Positions 7,260 through 16,092 of a stretch of 64,000 nucleotides of DNA are shown here, piece after piece; positions within the stretch are counted from its first letter, which is position 1, and each line of letters begins with the position of its first letter. Origin of the DNA: UBA11524 sp964464815 (GTDB lineage Bacteria; Bacillota; Clostridia; Christensenellales; Aristaeellaceae); the NCBI GenBank assembly GCA_964464815.1, contig CAYXHF010000006.1, forward strand, positions 1-64,000. The letters are read 5' to 3'. Under the pieces are notes generated by a model, which searched no databases, was not told where the DNA came from, and saw only the letters and a program-made list of their open reading frames with translations. The position numbers and the translations under genes are program-made.

Positions 7260-8327
7260 ATGAGCATTCTATCCATATTGGCAGCGATTCTGCTGCTGGG
7301 CATTCTGATTACCGTTCATGAATTTGGTCATTTCTTCTTTGCACGGATTACGGGCATTGAGGTGCAGGAGTACGCCATCGGCTTCGGGCCGAAGCTGATT
7401 GGCTGGACGGGCAAGTCCGGCACGAAGTTCTCCCTGCGCTGCTTTCCGCTGGGCGGCTATTGCATGTTTTATGGCGAGGATGACGCAACGGGCAAGTCTG
7501 TGGACGATCCGCGCGCGTTCTACCGTCAGCCGGTGTGGAAGCGCATGCTGTCGGTCGTGATGGGCCCTGGGCTGAACTTCCTGTTGCCGCTGCTGGTGCT
7601 GTTTGTGTACTTCTGGTGCAATGGTGCGCTGGTGTATCAGGCCGTGATTGCCGATGTGACGCCCAACGGCCCGGCCTATGTGGCTGGCATGCAGGCCGGC
7701 GACGTGGTGCTGTCCGTCAACGGCACATCCGTCGCGCAGGACAATGCGGCAACGGACGTGACCCGGCTGGTCGCCGCGGCCGGTGAAGACAAGATGCAGC
7801 TGGTGGTGCTGCGTGGCGAGGAATATGTGACGCTGGAAATGACGGCGGCGTATAACGAGGAAGTCGGACGGCCACTGATTGGCGTACAGATTGCCAATCG
7901 GGCGCTGGACGAGATTCGCCCAATCGGCCCGGGCGAAGCGATGCGCCAGAGCTGGGACAGCTGCGTCTATGCGGCAACGTCCATCTGGCAGGCGCTGAGC
8001 AATATGGTCACAACGGGCGAAGGGCTGAACGATGTGGGCGGCGTGGTTGGTACGGTTGCGGTCGTGAGTGAGCAGGTTTCCACCTACGGCTTCTCGGCGT
8101 TCATCAATGCCCTGGCGCTGATTTCCATCAATCTGGGCATCATGAACCTGCTGCCGATTCCGGGCCTCGATGGCGCACGCCTGCTGTTCCTGCTGCTGGA
8201 AGCGATTCGCCGCAAGCCCATTCCACAGCAGAAGGAGGCGCTGGTGAATCTGGCGGGTCTGGCGCTGCTGTTCGGCCTGATGATTTTCTTGGTATTTAAG
8301 GATGTATGGACCCTGATGGGGAGATAA
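7260..8327 (+). CDS. rseP: Site-2 zinc metalloprotease (RseP/RasP family)
   Basis: This intramembrane protease cleaves transmembrane regulators such as anti-sigma factors and signal-peptide remnants. The 355-residue product has the HEFGH zinc motif at residues 20-24 in the first membrane helix. A PDZ domain lies around residues 125-205 (GPAYVAGMQAGDVVLSVNG). The second active-site segment, NLLPIPGLDGARL, is near residue 300. It lies between dxr and ispG as in many Firmicutes. AGAGGAAG precedes the ATG. The gene symbol follows the family; the Bacillus name would be rasP. Confidence 0.95.
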   Translation: MSILSILAAILLLGILITVHEFGHFFFARITGIEVQEYAIGFGPKLIGWTGKSGTKFSLRCFPLGGYCMFYGEDDATGKSVDDPRAFYRQPVWKRMLSVVMGPGLNFLLPLLVLFVYFWCNGALVYQAVIADVTPNGPAYVAGMQAGDVVLSVNGTSVAQDNAATDVTRLVAAAGEDKMQLVVLRGEEYVTLEMTAAYNEEVGRPLIGVQIANRALDEIRPIGPGEAMRQSWDSCVYAATSIWQALSNMVTTGEGLNDVGGVVGTVAVVSEQVSTYGFSAFINALALISINLGIMNLLPIPGLDGARLLFLLLEAIRRKPIPQQKEALVNLAGLALLFGLMIFLVFKDVWTLMGR

Positions 8328-8337
8328 GGAGCAAACG

Positions 8338-9408
8338 ATGTACAAGACCAGTGAAGTACAGGTTGGGAAGCTGACAATGGGCGGTGGCCATCCGGTATGG
8401 GTGCAGTCCATGACCAACACCGACACGCGCGATGCACAGGCAACACTTGCCCAGATTCGTGCGCTGGCGGATGCCGGATGCGACATTGTGCGCGTCAGCG
8501 TCTATGATGAAGCATGCGCACAGGCCGTGCGGACGCTGGTGGATGCATCGCCCGTGCCGCTGGTGGCGGATATTCACTTCAACCACCGTTTGGCCATTGC
8601 GGCAGCGGAAAACGGCATTCACAAGCTGCGCATCAATCCCGGCAACATCGGCGGTGAGGCGCATGTGCGGGAACTGGCAGCCGCCGCGAAAATGCATCAC
8701 ATCCCGATTCGCATTGGCGTGAACACCGGCTCGATTGAAAAGGACATCCTGCAAAAGTACGGCGGCCCGTGCGCCGAGGGCTTGGTGGAAAGCGCCCTGA
8801 CGCATGCGAAAATGCTGGAAAACGTGGGCTTTGATGACATTGTGCTGTCCATGAAGGCATCCGACGTGCGCCTGACCATTGATGCATACGAGCTGGCGGC
8901 CAAGCAATGCTCCTACCCGCTGCATGTGGGCGTGACCGAGGCCGGTCTGCCCGGACAAGGGACAATCAAGAGCGCCATTGGCATTGGCGCATTGCTGGCG
9001 CAGGGCATCGGTGATACCATCCGCGTCAGCCTGACGGGTGATCCCATCACCGAACCAAAGGCCGCGTGGGATATTCTGCGCGCGCTGAATCTGCGCACGC
9101 ATGGTGTGCAGCTGGTGTCCTGCCCGACGTGTGGCCGCACGTGCATTGACGTGGCCGGTATTGCCGCGCGTGTGGAAAAGGAACTGAGCGATATTCAGGT
9201 GCCCTTGAAGGTCGCGGTCATGGGCTGTGTGGTTAATGGCCCGGGTGAGGCACGCGAAGCCGACATCGGTATGGCCGGTGGCAAGCGTGGCGGCGTCCTG
9301 TTTGTCAAGGGGCAGGAGCCGATGGTGGTTGAGGAGAATCTGGCCGACGAACTGATTCGTCTGGCCCGCAAAATCGCCGCCGAAAAAGCAAAGCAAGCGG
9401 AAGGCTGA
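8338..9408 (+). CDS. ispG: 4-hydroxy-3-methylbut-2-enyl-diphosphate synthase (IspG)
   Basis: This [4Fe-4S] enzyme reduces MEcPP to HMBPP in the MEP isoprenoid pathway. The 356-residue product has VWVQSMTNTDTRD at the start of the TIM barrel and PLVADIHFNHRLA and RINPGNIGG in the substrate site. The cluster-binding cysteines are in SCPTCGRTCID and GCVVNGPGEA near the C-terminus. The ATG at 8338 is ten bases after the rseP stop, with AAGGAG just upstream. It belongs to the dxr-rseP-ispG unit, which ends at the terminator 9547-9578. Confidence 0.97.
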   Translation: MYKTSEVQVGKLTMGGGHPVWVQSMTNTDTRDAQATLAQIRALADAGCDIVRVSVYDEACAQAVRTLVDASPVPLVADIHFNHRLAIAAAENGIHKLRINPGNIGGEAHVRELAAAAKMHHIPIRIGVNTGSIEKDILQKYGGPCAEGLVESALTHAKMLENVGFDDIVLSMKASDVRLTIDAYELAAKQCSYPLHVGVTEAGLPGQGTIKSAIGIGALLAQGIGDTIRVSLTGDPITEPKAAWDILRALNLRTHGVQLVSCPTCGRTCIDVAGIAARVEKELSDIQVPLKVAVMGCVVNGPGEAREADIGMAGGKRGGVLFVKGQEPMVVEENLADELIRLARKIAAEKAKQAEG

Positions 9409-9440
9409 TTGTAAAAATCCGCCCGGCAAGCGCACTCAAA

Positions 9441-9490
9441 CCTTGGCTCTCCCTCTGGGAGAGCTGTCGGCCATGGCCGACTGAGAGGGC
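9441..9490. repeat. REP-like palindromic repeat after ispG
   Basis: Two adjacent palindromes: CTCTCCCTCTGGGAGAG (about 9447-9463) and GTCGGCCATGGCCGAC (about 9466-9481), followed by TGAGAGGG. From memory this two-hairpin form, ending in ACTGAGAGGG, is a dispersed repeat in gut Clostridia. Only part of its 3' end (GCGCCCTCTCAG in reverse) recurs in this window, near 33575. Confidence 0.6.
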
Positions 9491-9546
9491 GCTCCACACC
9501 AGAAATTCAGATAAAAACGGGCGTCATACGGCGTTCCCATAAGCAG

Positions 9547-9578
9547 GGGACAAAGGCGGCGCTTTTGTCCCTCTTTTT
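9547..9578 (+). terminator. Terminator or attenuator between ispG and polC
   Basis: GGGACAAA (9547-9554) pairs with TTTGTCCC (9564-9571), followed by TCTTTTT. It lies only about 25 bases before the polC ribosome site, and no promoter fits downstream of it. Confidence 0.8.
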
Positions 9579-9618
9579 GTTCCAATAGCAAACCGAAAAA
9601 CGAGGAAGGAGTAACAGG

Positions 9619-12600
9619 ATGAGCTACGATGAGCTGCTTGCCAAGATTTATGCGCAGCTTCCGCATCTCAAGGGCAGCCTGAAAGCGCCGCGCGTGGTGT
9701 ACATGCAGTCGCAGGGAAAGGTGTACATCACCTTTGAGTCGGATGTGCTGGTGGAAGAAGCCTCGTTCCTGCAATTGGAAAGGCTGCTCCGTTCGGCGTT
9801 CCCGCAGCGGCCGCTGGCCTTGCGCGTGGTGTCGCCGGGCCTCAAGGATGACTTTCTGGAAAACATCAGCAAGTACAAGCAGGTGCTGACCGACTTCCTG
9901 CGGCGCAATTATCCGGCCTCCGTCAGCTGGATGGAGCAGATTGACTGGCGCAGCACGGAGGATTGCATCACCCTGACCTTCCCCGATACGTTCAGCATGG
10001 AGTACATGGCCAAGCAGAACGTATCCCAGCGTTTGGCGCAGGCGGTACGGGATATTTTCTCTGCCGATGTGAAGGTCGAATTGACCGTCTCCGGCGATCA
10101 GGAAAAGCGGCTGGCGGAGCTTCGTCAGGAGCGCATGCAGGCAGAGGCTGTTGCCTACACCAAGGAGCAGCTGGCCGCCGCCGCTGGCGTGGAGGCTGCT
10201 CCACCCAAGGAGAAGAAGGAACGCAAGCCTTCCGCGCCGCGCGAAAAGAAGGTGGTCGAGGAGGTTGTGGAGGAGAAGAAGGACTCCATCTTCCCCAAGA
10301 TGACCGACCACGCCATCGGCAAGCCCATCATGGGCCGCGCTATCGCCGATCGCCCGATGGAAATGAAGGAGCTGGCCAGCGATTCTGGTCTGGTCGTGGT
10401 GCAGGGCGACATTTTCAAGCTGGAAACGAAGGAGCTGAAGGGTGGCGAGCTGCTGCTGGTCACCTTTGCCGTGACCGACTATACCTCCTCTATCCTCTGC
10501 AAGACGTTCATGCGCTATCGCCGCTTGCCCTTTGGCAAAAAGAAGGACGACGAAGCGCCGCCGCCCATCACCGATGAGGAGCGTCAGGCCGTGATGGACA
10601 AGGTGAACCAAATCAAGATGGGCATGAATGTCAAGATTCGTGGCGAGTGCATGTACGACAATTTCGCGCACGAATTGTCGATTTCCGTGCGTGACCTCGT
10701 GCCGATGGAGAAGATTGTCCGTCAGGACACGGCGGAGGAAAAGCGTATCGAGCTGCACATGCACACCAACATGTCCACCATGGACGCCATGACGCCCGCA
10801 GGTGACTTGATTGCCCGTGCAATTGAATGGGGACATCCGGCGGTGGCGATTACCGACCACGGCGTGGTGCAGGCGTTCCCGGCGGCCTTCAATGCCGTCA
10901 AGAAGAAGCCCATCAAGCTGATTCCCGGCTGTGAGGGCTATCTGATTGACGAAACGCAGACGGTGCAGAATCCGGATGAGCGCGACATCAACGCGCCCAT
11001 CATCGTCCTGGACTTTGAGACAACGGGTCTGAACACCGCGACGGATCGCGTGATTGAAATCGGCGCCGCGAAGCTTGTTGGCGGCACGATTGTGGACTCC
11101 TTCTCCATGCTGGTGAATCCGAAAATGCCCCTGCGGCCCAAAATCACGGAGCTGACGGGCATTACCGACATGATGCTGGCCGACAAGGAGACGGCGGCCA
11201 CGGCGATTCCCAAGCTGATGGAATTCATTGGCGATGCGGCCATTGCGGCGCATAATGCCGCCTTTGATGCGGCTATCCTGAAATCGGAGCTACGCCGTTT
11301 GGGTCAGGAATTCTCCGCACCCGTGCTGGACACCCTGACGCTGTCGCGCAAGATGTATCCGGAGCTGAAATCCTTCACGCTCAAAAGCGTGTGCAAGCAG
11401 CTGGGCGTGAGCCTGAAAAACGCGCATCGTGCGGTGCATGATGCCACGGCCACGGCGCTGTGTCTGGCGAAGATGCTCAAAAGTCTGGTGGAGGAAAAGC
11501 AGTTCACGCACCTGAAGGACCTGAACACCCTGAAGGGCGGCGCAATCGGCGAAAGCTACCACGTGATTTTGCTGGTGAAGAGCCAGGAGGGACTGGTGAA
11601 CCTGAATCGTCTGGTGTCCATCGGGCATCTGGACTATTTCCGTCGCCGTCCGCATATGCCGCGACGCTTCATTGACCAGTACCGCGAGGGCCTGATTATC
11701 GGCAGCGCCTGTGAGGCGGGTGAGCTGTTCCGCGCCCTGCGCAACAATGAGCCATGGGATAAGCTCAAGGAAATCGCGTCCTGGTATGACTATCTGGAAA
11801 TTCAGCCGGTAGGCAACAACGCCTTCATGATTCGTCAGGGCTATGTCAAGGACGAGGAAGAGCTGCGTGACCTGAACCGTCAGATTGTCCGTCTGGGTGA
11901 GGAGCTTGGCAAGCCGGTTGTGGCTACGGGCGACGTGCACTTCCTTGATCCGCACAATGCCGTCAATCGCGCCATCATTCAGGCGGGCATGGGCTTTGAG
12001 GATGCAGACAATCAGCCGCCGCTGTATTTCAAGACGACGAACGAAATGCTGGAAGAATTCGCCTATCTGGGCGAGAAAAAATGCCACGAGGTCGTGATTG
12101 ACAATCCACGCATGATTGCCGATCAGGTGGACGAGCTGCGCCTGTTCCCCAAGCACCCCAAGGGAGAGGATACCTTCCAGCCGCTATGGGAGGACGCAGC
12201 GGACAACATCCAGAACATGACCTGGGGCACGGCCAAGGAGCTGTATGGCGAGGAGCTGCCGGAAATCGTCACGGCGCGACTGAACAAGGAGCTGAAATCC
12301 ATCATCGGCTACGGCTTTGCCACGCTTTACAACATTGCTGAGCGTCTGGTGAGCAAGTCTAATGAGGACGGCTATCTGGTCGGCAGCCGTGGTTCGGTCG
12401 GCTCCAGCCTCGTGGCGCGCATGTGCGGCATCACGGAGGTTAACGCACTGCCGCCGCATTATCGCTGCACGAACTGTCACAAGGGCTTTTTCGATGTGGA
12501 CAAGAGCAAGTACAAGGTCGGCGTTGACCTGCCGGACAAGGATTGTCCCTTGTGCGGCCAGAAACTGACCAAGGACGGCTTCGACATTCCGTTCGAGGTC

Positions 12601-14049
12601 TTCCTGGGCTTTGAAGGCGACAAGGTGCCTGATATTGACCTGAACTTCTCCGGTGAATACCAAAACCGCGCCCACCACTATGTGGAGGAGCTGTTCGGTC
12701 ATGACCACGTGTTCCGCGCCGGTACAATTTCCGGTCTGGCAGAAAAGACGGCGTATGGCTATGCCGCCAAGTACTGTGAGGAGCGCAACATGCAGGTCGG
12801 CAACACCGAGAAGGAGCGTCTGGCCAAGGGGTGCGAGGGTGTCAAGCGCACCACGGGTCAGCATCCGGGCGGCATGGTCGTTGTGCCCAAGGAATACGAA
12901 ATCTATCAGTTCACCGCCGTGCAGCATCCGGCGGACGACCTGGAATCCGACTTTACGACAACGCACTTTGACTTCAACTCCATGCATGACATTCTGGTCA
13001 AGCTGGACTGTCTGGGTCACGACGACCCGACGGTATTGCATATGCTGGAGGAGCTGACGGGCATTGGCTACAAGGATGTGCCGCTGGACGATCCGGCGGT
13101 GCGCAGCCTGTTTGCATCGCCTGAGGCACTGGGCGTGACGACGGAGGACATCGGCTGCACCACGGGTACCTTCGGCGTGCCGGAATTTGGTACGTCGTTC
13201 GTGCGTGGCATGCTGGATGAAACGAAGCCGACGACGATGGAGGAGCTGCTGCGTATTTCCGGCCTGTCGCACGGTACGGACGTCTGGCTGGGCAACGCGC
13301 AGGAGCTGATTGCAAACGGCACGGCCAAGCTGAGCGAATGCGTCTGCTGTCGTGACGACATCATGAACTACCTGATTGACAAGGGTGTGGCGCCGAAAAT
13401 GGCCTTCACCACCATGGAGAGCGTCCGTAAGGGCAAGGGCTTGAAGCCGGAGATGGAACAGGCGATGATTGAGCACAATGTTCCGCAATGGTTCATGGAC
13501 TCCTGCAAGAAGATTAAGTACATGTTCCCCAAGGGACACGCCGTGGCCTACGTGACGATGGCCCTGCGTGTGGCGTGGTACAAGGTGCATCGGCCGCTGG
13601 CGTATTACTGCGCGTACTTCACCGTGCGTGGCGACGGCTTTGACGCTATGACGATGCTGATTGACCCGGCCACGATTCGGGAGAAAATTAAGGAAATCAA
13701 GGCAGATCCCAATGCAACGGCGAAGGACAAGGAAGCCGTGACCAGCCTGGAGCTGGTGCTGGAAATGAACATGCGCGGCTTCAAATTCCTGCCCTGCGAC
13801 TTGTATAAGAGCGATTTGAAAAAGTTCCGCATGGAAGGTGAAACAGGTTTGCGCTGTCCGTTTACTTCTCTGGGCGGTCTGGGCGAATCTGCGGCGGTCA
13901 ATATCGTTCGCGAACGTGACAAGGGGCCGTTCCTGTCCATTGAGGACTTGAAGGATCGCACCCGTGTGTCCAGCGCGGTCATTGAGCTGCTGCGCACGCA
14001 CGGTTCTCTGGAAGGGCTGAGCGAAACAAGCCAGGTGTGCATGTTCTGA
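9619..14049 (+). CDS. polC: DNA polymerase III alpha subunit, PolC type
   Basis: This is the replicative polymerase of low-GC Gram-positives, with built-in proofreading. The 1476-residue product runs in the expected order. It has an N-terminal clamp-loader/OB region, then a split PHP domain (ELHMHTNMSTMDAMTP near residue 378). Next comes a DnaQ-like 3'-5' exonuclease inserted around residues 455-630 (IVLDFETTGLN, with HRAVHDATAT). A Cys cluster (CTNCHKGFF and CPLCGQ) lies near 950-985. The palm contains PDIDLNFSGEYQ. GGAAGGAG precedes the ATG by about eight bases. The gene follows a terminator with no obvious promoter in between. Confidence 0.98.
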   Translation: MSYDELLAKIYAQLPHLKGSLKAPRVVYMQSQGKVYITFESDVLVEEASFLQLERLLRSAFPQRPLALRVVSPGLKDDFLENISKYKQVLTDFLRRNYPASVSWMEQIDWRSTEDCITLTFPDTFSMEYMAKQNVSQRLAQAVRDIFSADVKVELTVSGDQEKRLAELRQERMQAEAVAYTKEQLAAAAGVEAAPPKEKKERKPSAPREKKVVEEVVEEKKDSIFPKMTDHAIGKPIMGRAIADRPMEMKELASDSGLVVVQGDIFKLETKELKGGELLLVTFAVTDYTSSILCKTFMRYRRLPFGKKKDDEAPPPITDEERQAVMDKVNQIKMGMNVKIRGECMYDNFAHELSISVRDLVPMEKIVRQDTAEEKRIELHMHTNMSTMDAMTPAGDLIARAIEWGHPAVAITDHGVVQAFPAAFNAVKKKPIKLIPGCEGYLIDETQTVQNPDERDINAPIIVLDFETTGLNTATDRVIEIGAAKLVGGTIVDSFSMLVNPKMPLRPKITELTGITDMMLADKETAATAIPKLMEFIGDAAIAAHNAAFDAAILKSELRRLGQEFSAPVLDTLTLSRKMYPELKSFTLKSVCKQLGVSLKNAHRAVHDATATALCLAKMLKSLVEEKQFTHLKDLNTLKGGAIGESYHVILLVKSQEGLVNLNRLVSIGHLDYFRRRPHMPRRFIDQYREGLIIGSACEAGELFRALRNNEPWDKLKEIASWYDYLEIQPVGNNAFMIRQGYVKDEEELRDLNRQIVRLGEELGKPVVATGDVHFLDPHNAVNRAIIQAGMGFEDADNQPPLYFKTTNEMLEEFAYLGEKKCHEVVIDNPRMIADQVDELRLFPKHPKGEDTFQPLWEDAADNIQNMTWGTAKELYGEELPEIVTARLNKELKSIIGYGFATLYNIAERLVSKSNEDGYLVGSRGSVGSSLVARMCGITEVNALPPHYRCTNCHKGFFDVDKSKYKVGVDLPDKDCPLCGQKLTKDGFDIPFEVFLGFEGDKVPDIDLNFSGEYQNRAHHYVEELFGHDHVFRAGTISGLAEKTAYGYAAKYCEERNMQVGNTEKERLAKGCEGVKRTTGQHPGGMVVVPKEYEIYQFTAVQHPADDLESDFTTTHFDFNSMHDILVKLDCLGHDDPTVLHMLEELTGIGYKDVPLDDPAVRSLFASPEALGVTTEDIGCTTGTFGVPEFGTSFVRGMLDETKPTTMEELLRISGLSHGTDVWLGNAQELIANGTAKLSECVCCRDDIMNYLIDKGVAPKMAFTTMESVRKGKGLKPEMEQAMIEHNVPQWFMDSCKKIKYMFPKGHAVAYVTMALRVAWYKVHRPLAYYCAYFTVRGDGFDAMTMLIDPATIREKIKEIKADPNATAKDKEAVTSLELVLEMNMRGFKFLPCDLYKSDLKKFRMEGETGLRCPFTSLGGLGESAAVNIVRERDKGPFLSIEDLKDRTRVSSAVIELLRTHGSLEGLSETSQVCMF

Positions 14050-14112
14050 TACCTTGCGGTAATTTTCGCATCAGGCGCCTTGGTGGAATCTGCAATTCGG
14101 AGGAAATATCGT

Positions 14113-14931
14113 ATGAAAAAAATCATCCATCGCGCGCGTGTGGTGGCTGTCGGCACAGAGGAGGACATGACGAATCTGTGCCGCACGCTGCTGGCAAACT
14201 GCGACATGCTGGAAACGCCGGATGATCGGCCACCGTACAGTCTGGAAGAGCTGCTGGGACAAATTTACCACGAAGCGGCGGCGCTGGGCGAAAACGAGAA
14301 GGGCTTCTACTACGGCATGACGGCCTTCAAAAGCTATGGCGATGCCGTGGAGGGCAGCTGCCATCTGGACATCCGGCGCCATGATACAGGACTGTGGCTG
14401 GCCTCCTTCCAGTATGAGAGCGAAACGCCCTTCCAGCGGGAGGACTGGCTGTCCCTGCATGAGCATGCAGGGCGCGTGCCGATGCTGTCCATCCACGCCA
14501 GCGAGGCGTTTGCCGCCGACAAGGGCATGACCGTCTTCACCGGTGGTCAGGTCATGGACGACTGGTCGCTGATGGGCGAAATCTGGCTATGGCTGATGCG
14601 TCAGTACGAGGTCGGCAATCCGCCGGAGGAGGCAGTGAAGGCACTGGAAGAGGTGGAGCGCACCATGCAGGAATGCGACTTTGATCAGAGCATCGGGGAG
14701 CTGCTACAGGGCTGTATCGACCACCTGAAGGACATCGAGGCCCACACCGCCCAGCCGGAGGCGCTGTGCGAATTGATGGACATTTGCCGCGAAAAGAAGG
14801 ACTTCCAGGGGCTGTTTATGGTGCAGTGCCGCATTGCGGAAACGCTTCTGTGGGACATGGCGCGTCAGGACCTGTGGCTGGCGAATCTGGAAAGCACCCT
14901 GCATGCATGGCAGGAGGCACATCCGGCATAA
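14113..14931 (+). CDS. Hypothetical protein downstream of polC
   Basis: A 272-residue protein that I do not recognise. The ATG at 14113 has CGGAGGA at 14098-14103; an earlier in-frame ATG at 14080 has no ribosome site. The product is rich in Glu, Met and Trp, with no signal peptide or membrane helix, so it is probably cytosolic. An N-terminal alpha/beta-looking region (KKIIHRARVVAVG) and a Trp-rich middle (DDWSLMGEIWLWLMRQ) are followed by helical segments with regularly spaced Glu and Leu. It sits between polC and the sporulation genes yabP/yabQ, with only 63 bases to polC, so it may be cotranscribed with polC. Confidence 0.75.
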   Translation: MKKIIHRARVVAVGTEEDMTNLCRTLLANCDMLETPDDRPPYSLEELLGQIYHEAAALGENEKGFYYGMTAFKSYGDAVEGSCHLDIRRHDTGLWLASFQYESETPFQREDWLSLHEHAGRVPMLSIHASEAFAADKGMTVFTGGQVMDDWSLMGEIWLWLMRQYEVGNPPEEAVKALEEVERTMQECDFDQSIGELLQGCIDHLKDIEAHTAQPEALCELMDICREKKDFQGLFMVQCRIAETLLWDMARQDLWLANLESTLHAWQEAHPA

Positions 14932-15000
14932 CGGATGCGTGTCCCGCATACCCTTTGAGCAAAGAAGCCGGAAGGGGTGTGCGCCATGAAGGAGCAAACG

Positions 15001-15267
15001 ATGCCGCAAAAGCCATGCGGTTTGGTGATTGAGGACAGAAAAAAGGCCATTTTGAGCGGCGTCAAGCAGGTGGAACGCTTTGACGATGCGGCGGTCATTC
15101 TGGAAACCTGGGGTGGCCGCCTGACGCTCACAGGGCGCAATCTGCACGTATCGGCTTTGCAATTGGAGGAAGGCCGTCTGCTGGTCGATGGCGACATTGA
15201 CGGCGCGGCATATGAGCAAGCCCGCACGGCCCGCAAAGGCGGCTTCCTGCGCCGCGCACTGGGATGA
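15001..15267 (+). CDS. yabP: Sporulation protein YabP
   Basis: YabP is a small protein made under mother-cell sporulation control in Bacillus, encoded next to yabQ. The 88-residue product matches the family form: a beta-rich core with ILSGVKQVERFDDAAVILET and GRLTLTGRNLHVSALQLEEGRLLVDGDI. The start at 15001 follows AAGGAG (14989-14994) by six bases; an ATG at 14986 with a weaker GAAGGGG is possible. It overlaps yabQ by four bases, indicating translational coupling. Its presence supports a spore-forming host. Confidence 0.9.
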   Translation: MPQKPCGLVIEDRKKAILSGVKQVERFDDAAVILETWGGRLTLTGRNLHVSALQLEEGRLLVDGDIDGAAYEQARTARKGGFLRRALG

Positions 15268-15620
15268 CGCTGGAGGTGCTGTTTGCCGAACAGGGGCAGG
15301 CGGCGTGCTTTTTGCAAATGGTGCTGTGCGGGTTCATCGGTGCGGCACTGCTTTCGCTTGGTGGCCTCTGGGCGACAAAACGCTGCCTGCAATGGCTCTG
15401 GGACGTGCTGCTGGTGGTGGCAATGACGCTGGCGGTGGCCGTGGTGCTGCTGCAAGGCGGCGAGAGACTGCGGCTGTATGCGCTGCTGGGGCTGATGCTG
15501 GGCGCGGCGCTGTATGAAGCGGGCATTCATCCGCTGCTGCGTCGGGTAGCAAGGCTGCTGAAAAAAAGTTGTGTAACCAGCAGGAGAAAAGCAGGAATTG
15601 TGCGCCGGCACGAAGAATAG
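15264..15620 (+). CDS. yabQ: Spore cortex biosynthesis protein YabQ
   Basis: YabQ is a membrane protein needed for spore cortex formation in Bacillus. The 118-residue product has three to four hydrophobic segments (ACFLQMVLCGFIGAALLSL, then WDVLLVVAMTLAVAVVLLQ and YALLGLMLGAALYEAG) and a basic C-terminal tail (KKSCVTSRRKAG). Length and topology fit the family. Its ATG overlaps the yabP stop (ATGA). divIC follows, so the yabP-yabQ-divIC order of Firmicutes is kept. Confidence 0.85.
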   Translation: MTLEVLFAEQGQAACFLQMVLCGFIGAALLSLGGLWATKRCLQWLWDVLLVVAMTLAVAVVLLQGGERLRLYALLGLMLGAALYEAGIHPLLRRVARLLKKSCVTSRRKAGIVRRHEE

Positions 15621-15671
15621 AACATACATTACGTTATCTGTATCATAGCATGCAAGAAGGAGGAAGATGCG

Positions 15672-16013
15672 ATGGAGCGCAAGGTGTTTCGCTGGAAGCC
15701 ACTGCTACTGCTGCTGGCGGTGCTGCTGGTGGTTTTCTATGTCATCATGGCGCAGTCGCGTCAACAACTGGCGGAGCTATCGACAGAGAGTAATATGCTA
15801 CAGCAAACGCATGCAGACCTGGATCAGGACAACAAGACGCTGCGCAAGACGCTGGAGTATGTCGCAACGGATGCCTATGTGGAGGAGGTTGCGCGCAGTG
15901 AGTTTGGCTATCTTCGTGATGGAGAAATTCGTTTCCGCTTCTCCAGCATCGACGTTTTGCGTGGCTATACGGCGCAGGAGTATCAGCTGCTGACCGAGGA
16001 ATTACGGAACTAA
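15672..16013 (+). CDS. divIC: Septum formation initiator, DivIC/FtsB family
   Basis: It is a bitopic divisome protein that links early and late division proteins. The 113-residue product has a short basic N-terminus, one membrane helix (LLLLLAVLLVVFYVIM), an extracellular coiled coil (about residues 30-60: QLAELSTESNMLQQTHADLDQ), and a C-terminal segment with VEEVARSEFGYLRDGEIRF, as in DivIC. AAGGAGG at 15657-15663 is eight bases before the ATG. It follows yabQ and is closed by a strong terminator at 16015-16045. Confidence 0.9.
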   Translation: MERKVFRWKPLLLLLAVLLVVFYVIMAQSRQQLAELSTESNMLQQTHADLDQDNKTLRKTLEYVATDAYVEEVARSEFGYLRDGEIRFRFSSIDVLRGYTAQEYQLLTEELRN

Positions 16014-16014
16014 G

Positions 16015-16045
16015 GGGTGTATTGCGTCTGCAATCGCCCTTTTTT
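16015..16045 (+). terminator. Rho-independent terminator after divIC
   Basis: GGGTG (16015-16019) pairs with CGCCC (16035-16039) and ATTGC with GCAAT around a GTCT loop, with one bulged T, followed by six T. Confidence 0.9.
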
Positions 16046-16092
16046 GTTACCCACAGATGGATTCGGGAGAAAAAAGACGGGAGAGAAACAAC

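Noticed and set aside
12184..14001. 605-codon open frame on the minus strand opposite polC (also 9436-11253)
   Set aside because: These are antisense shadows of a well-conserved polymerase in GC-rich DNA, with His/Arg/Gln-heavy composition and no ribosome site.
15624..15645. CATACATT before divIC as a sporulation sigma-E -10 box
   Set aside because: No matching -35 element at the right spacing.
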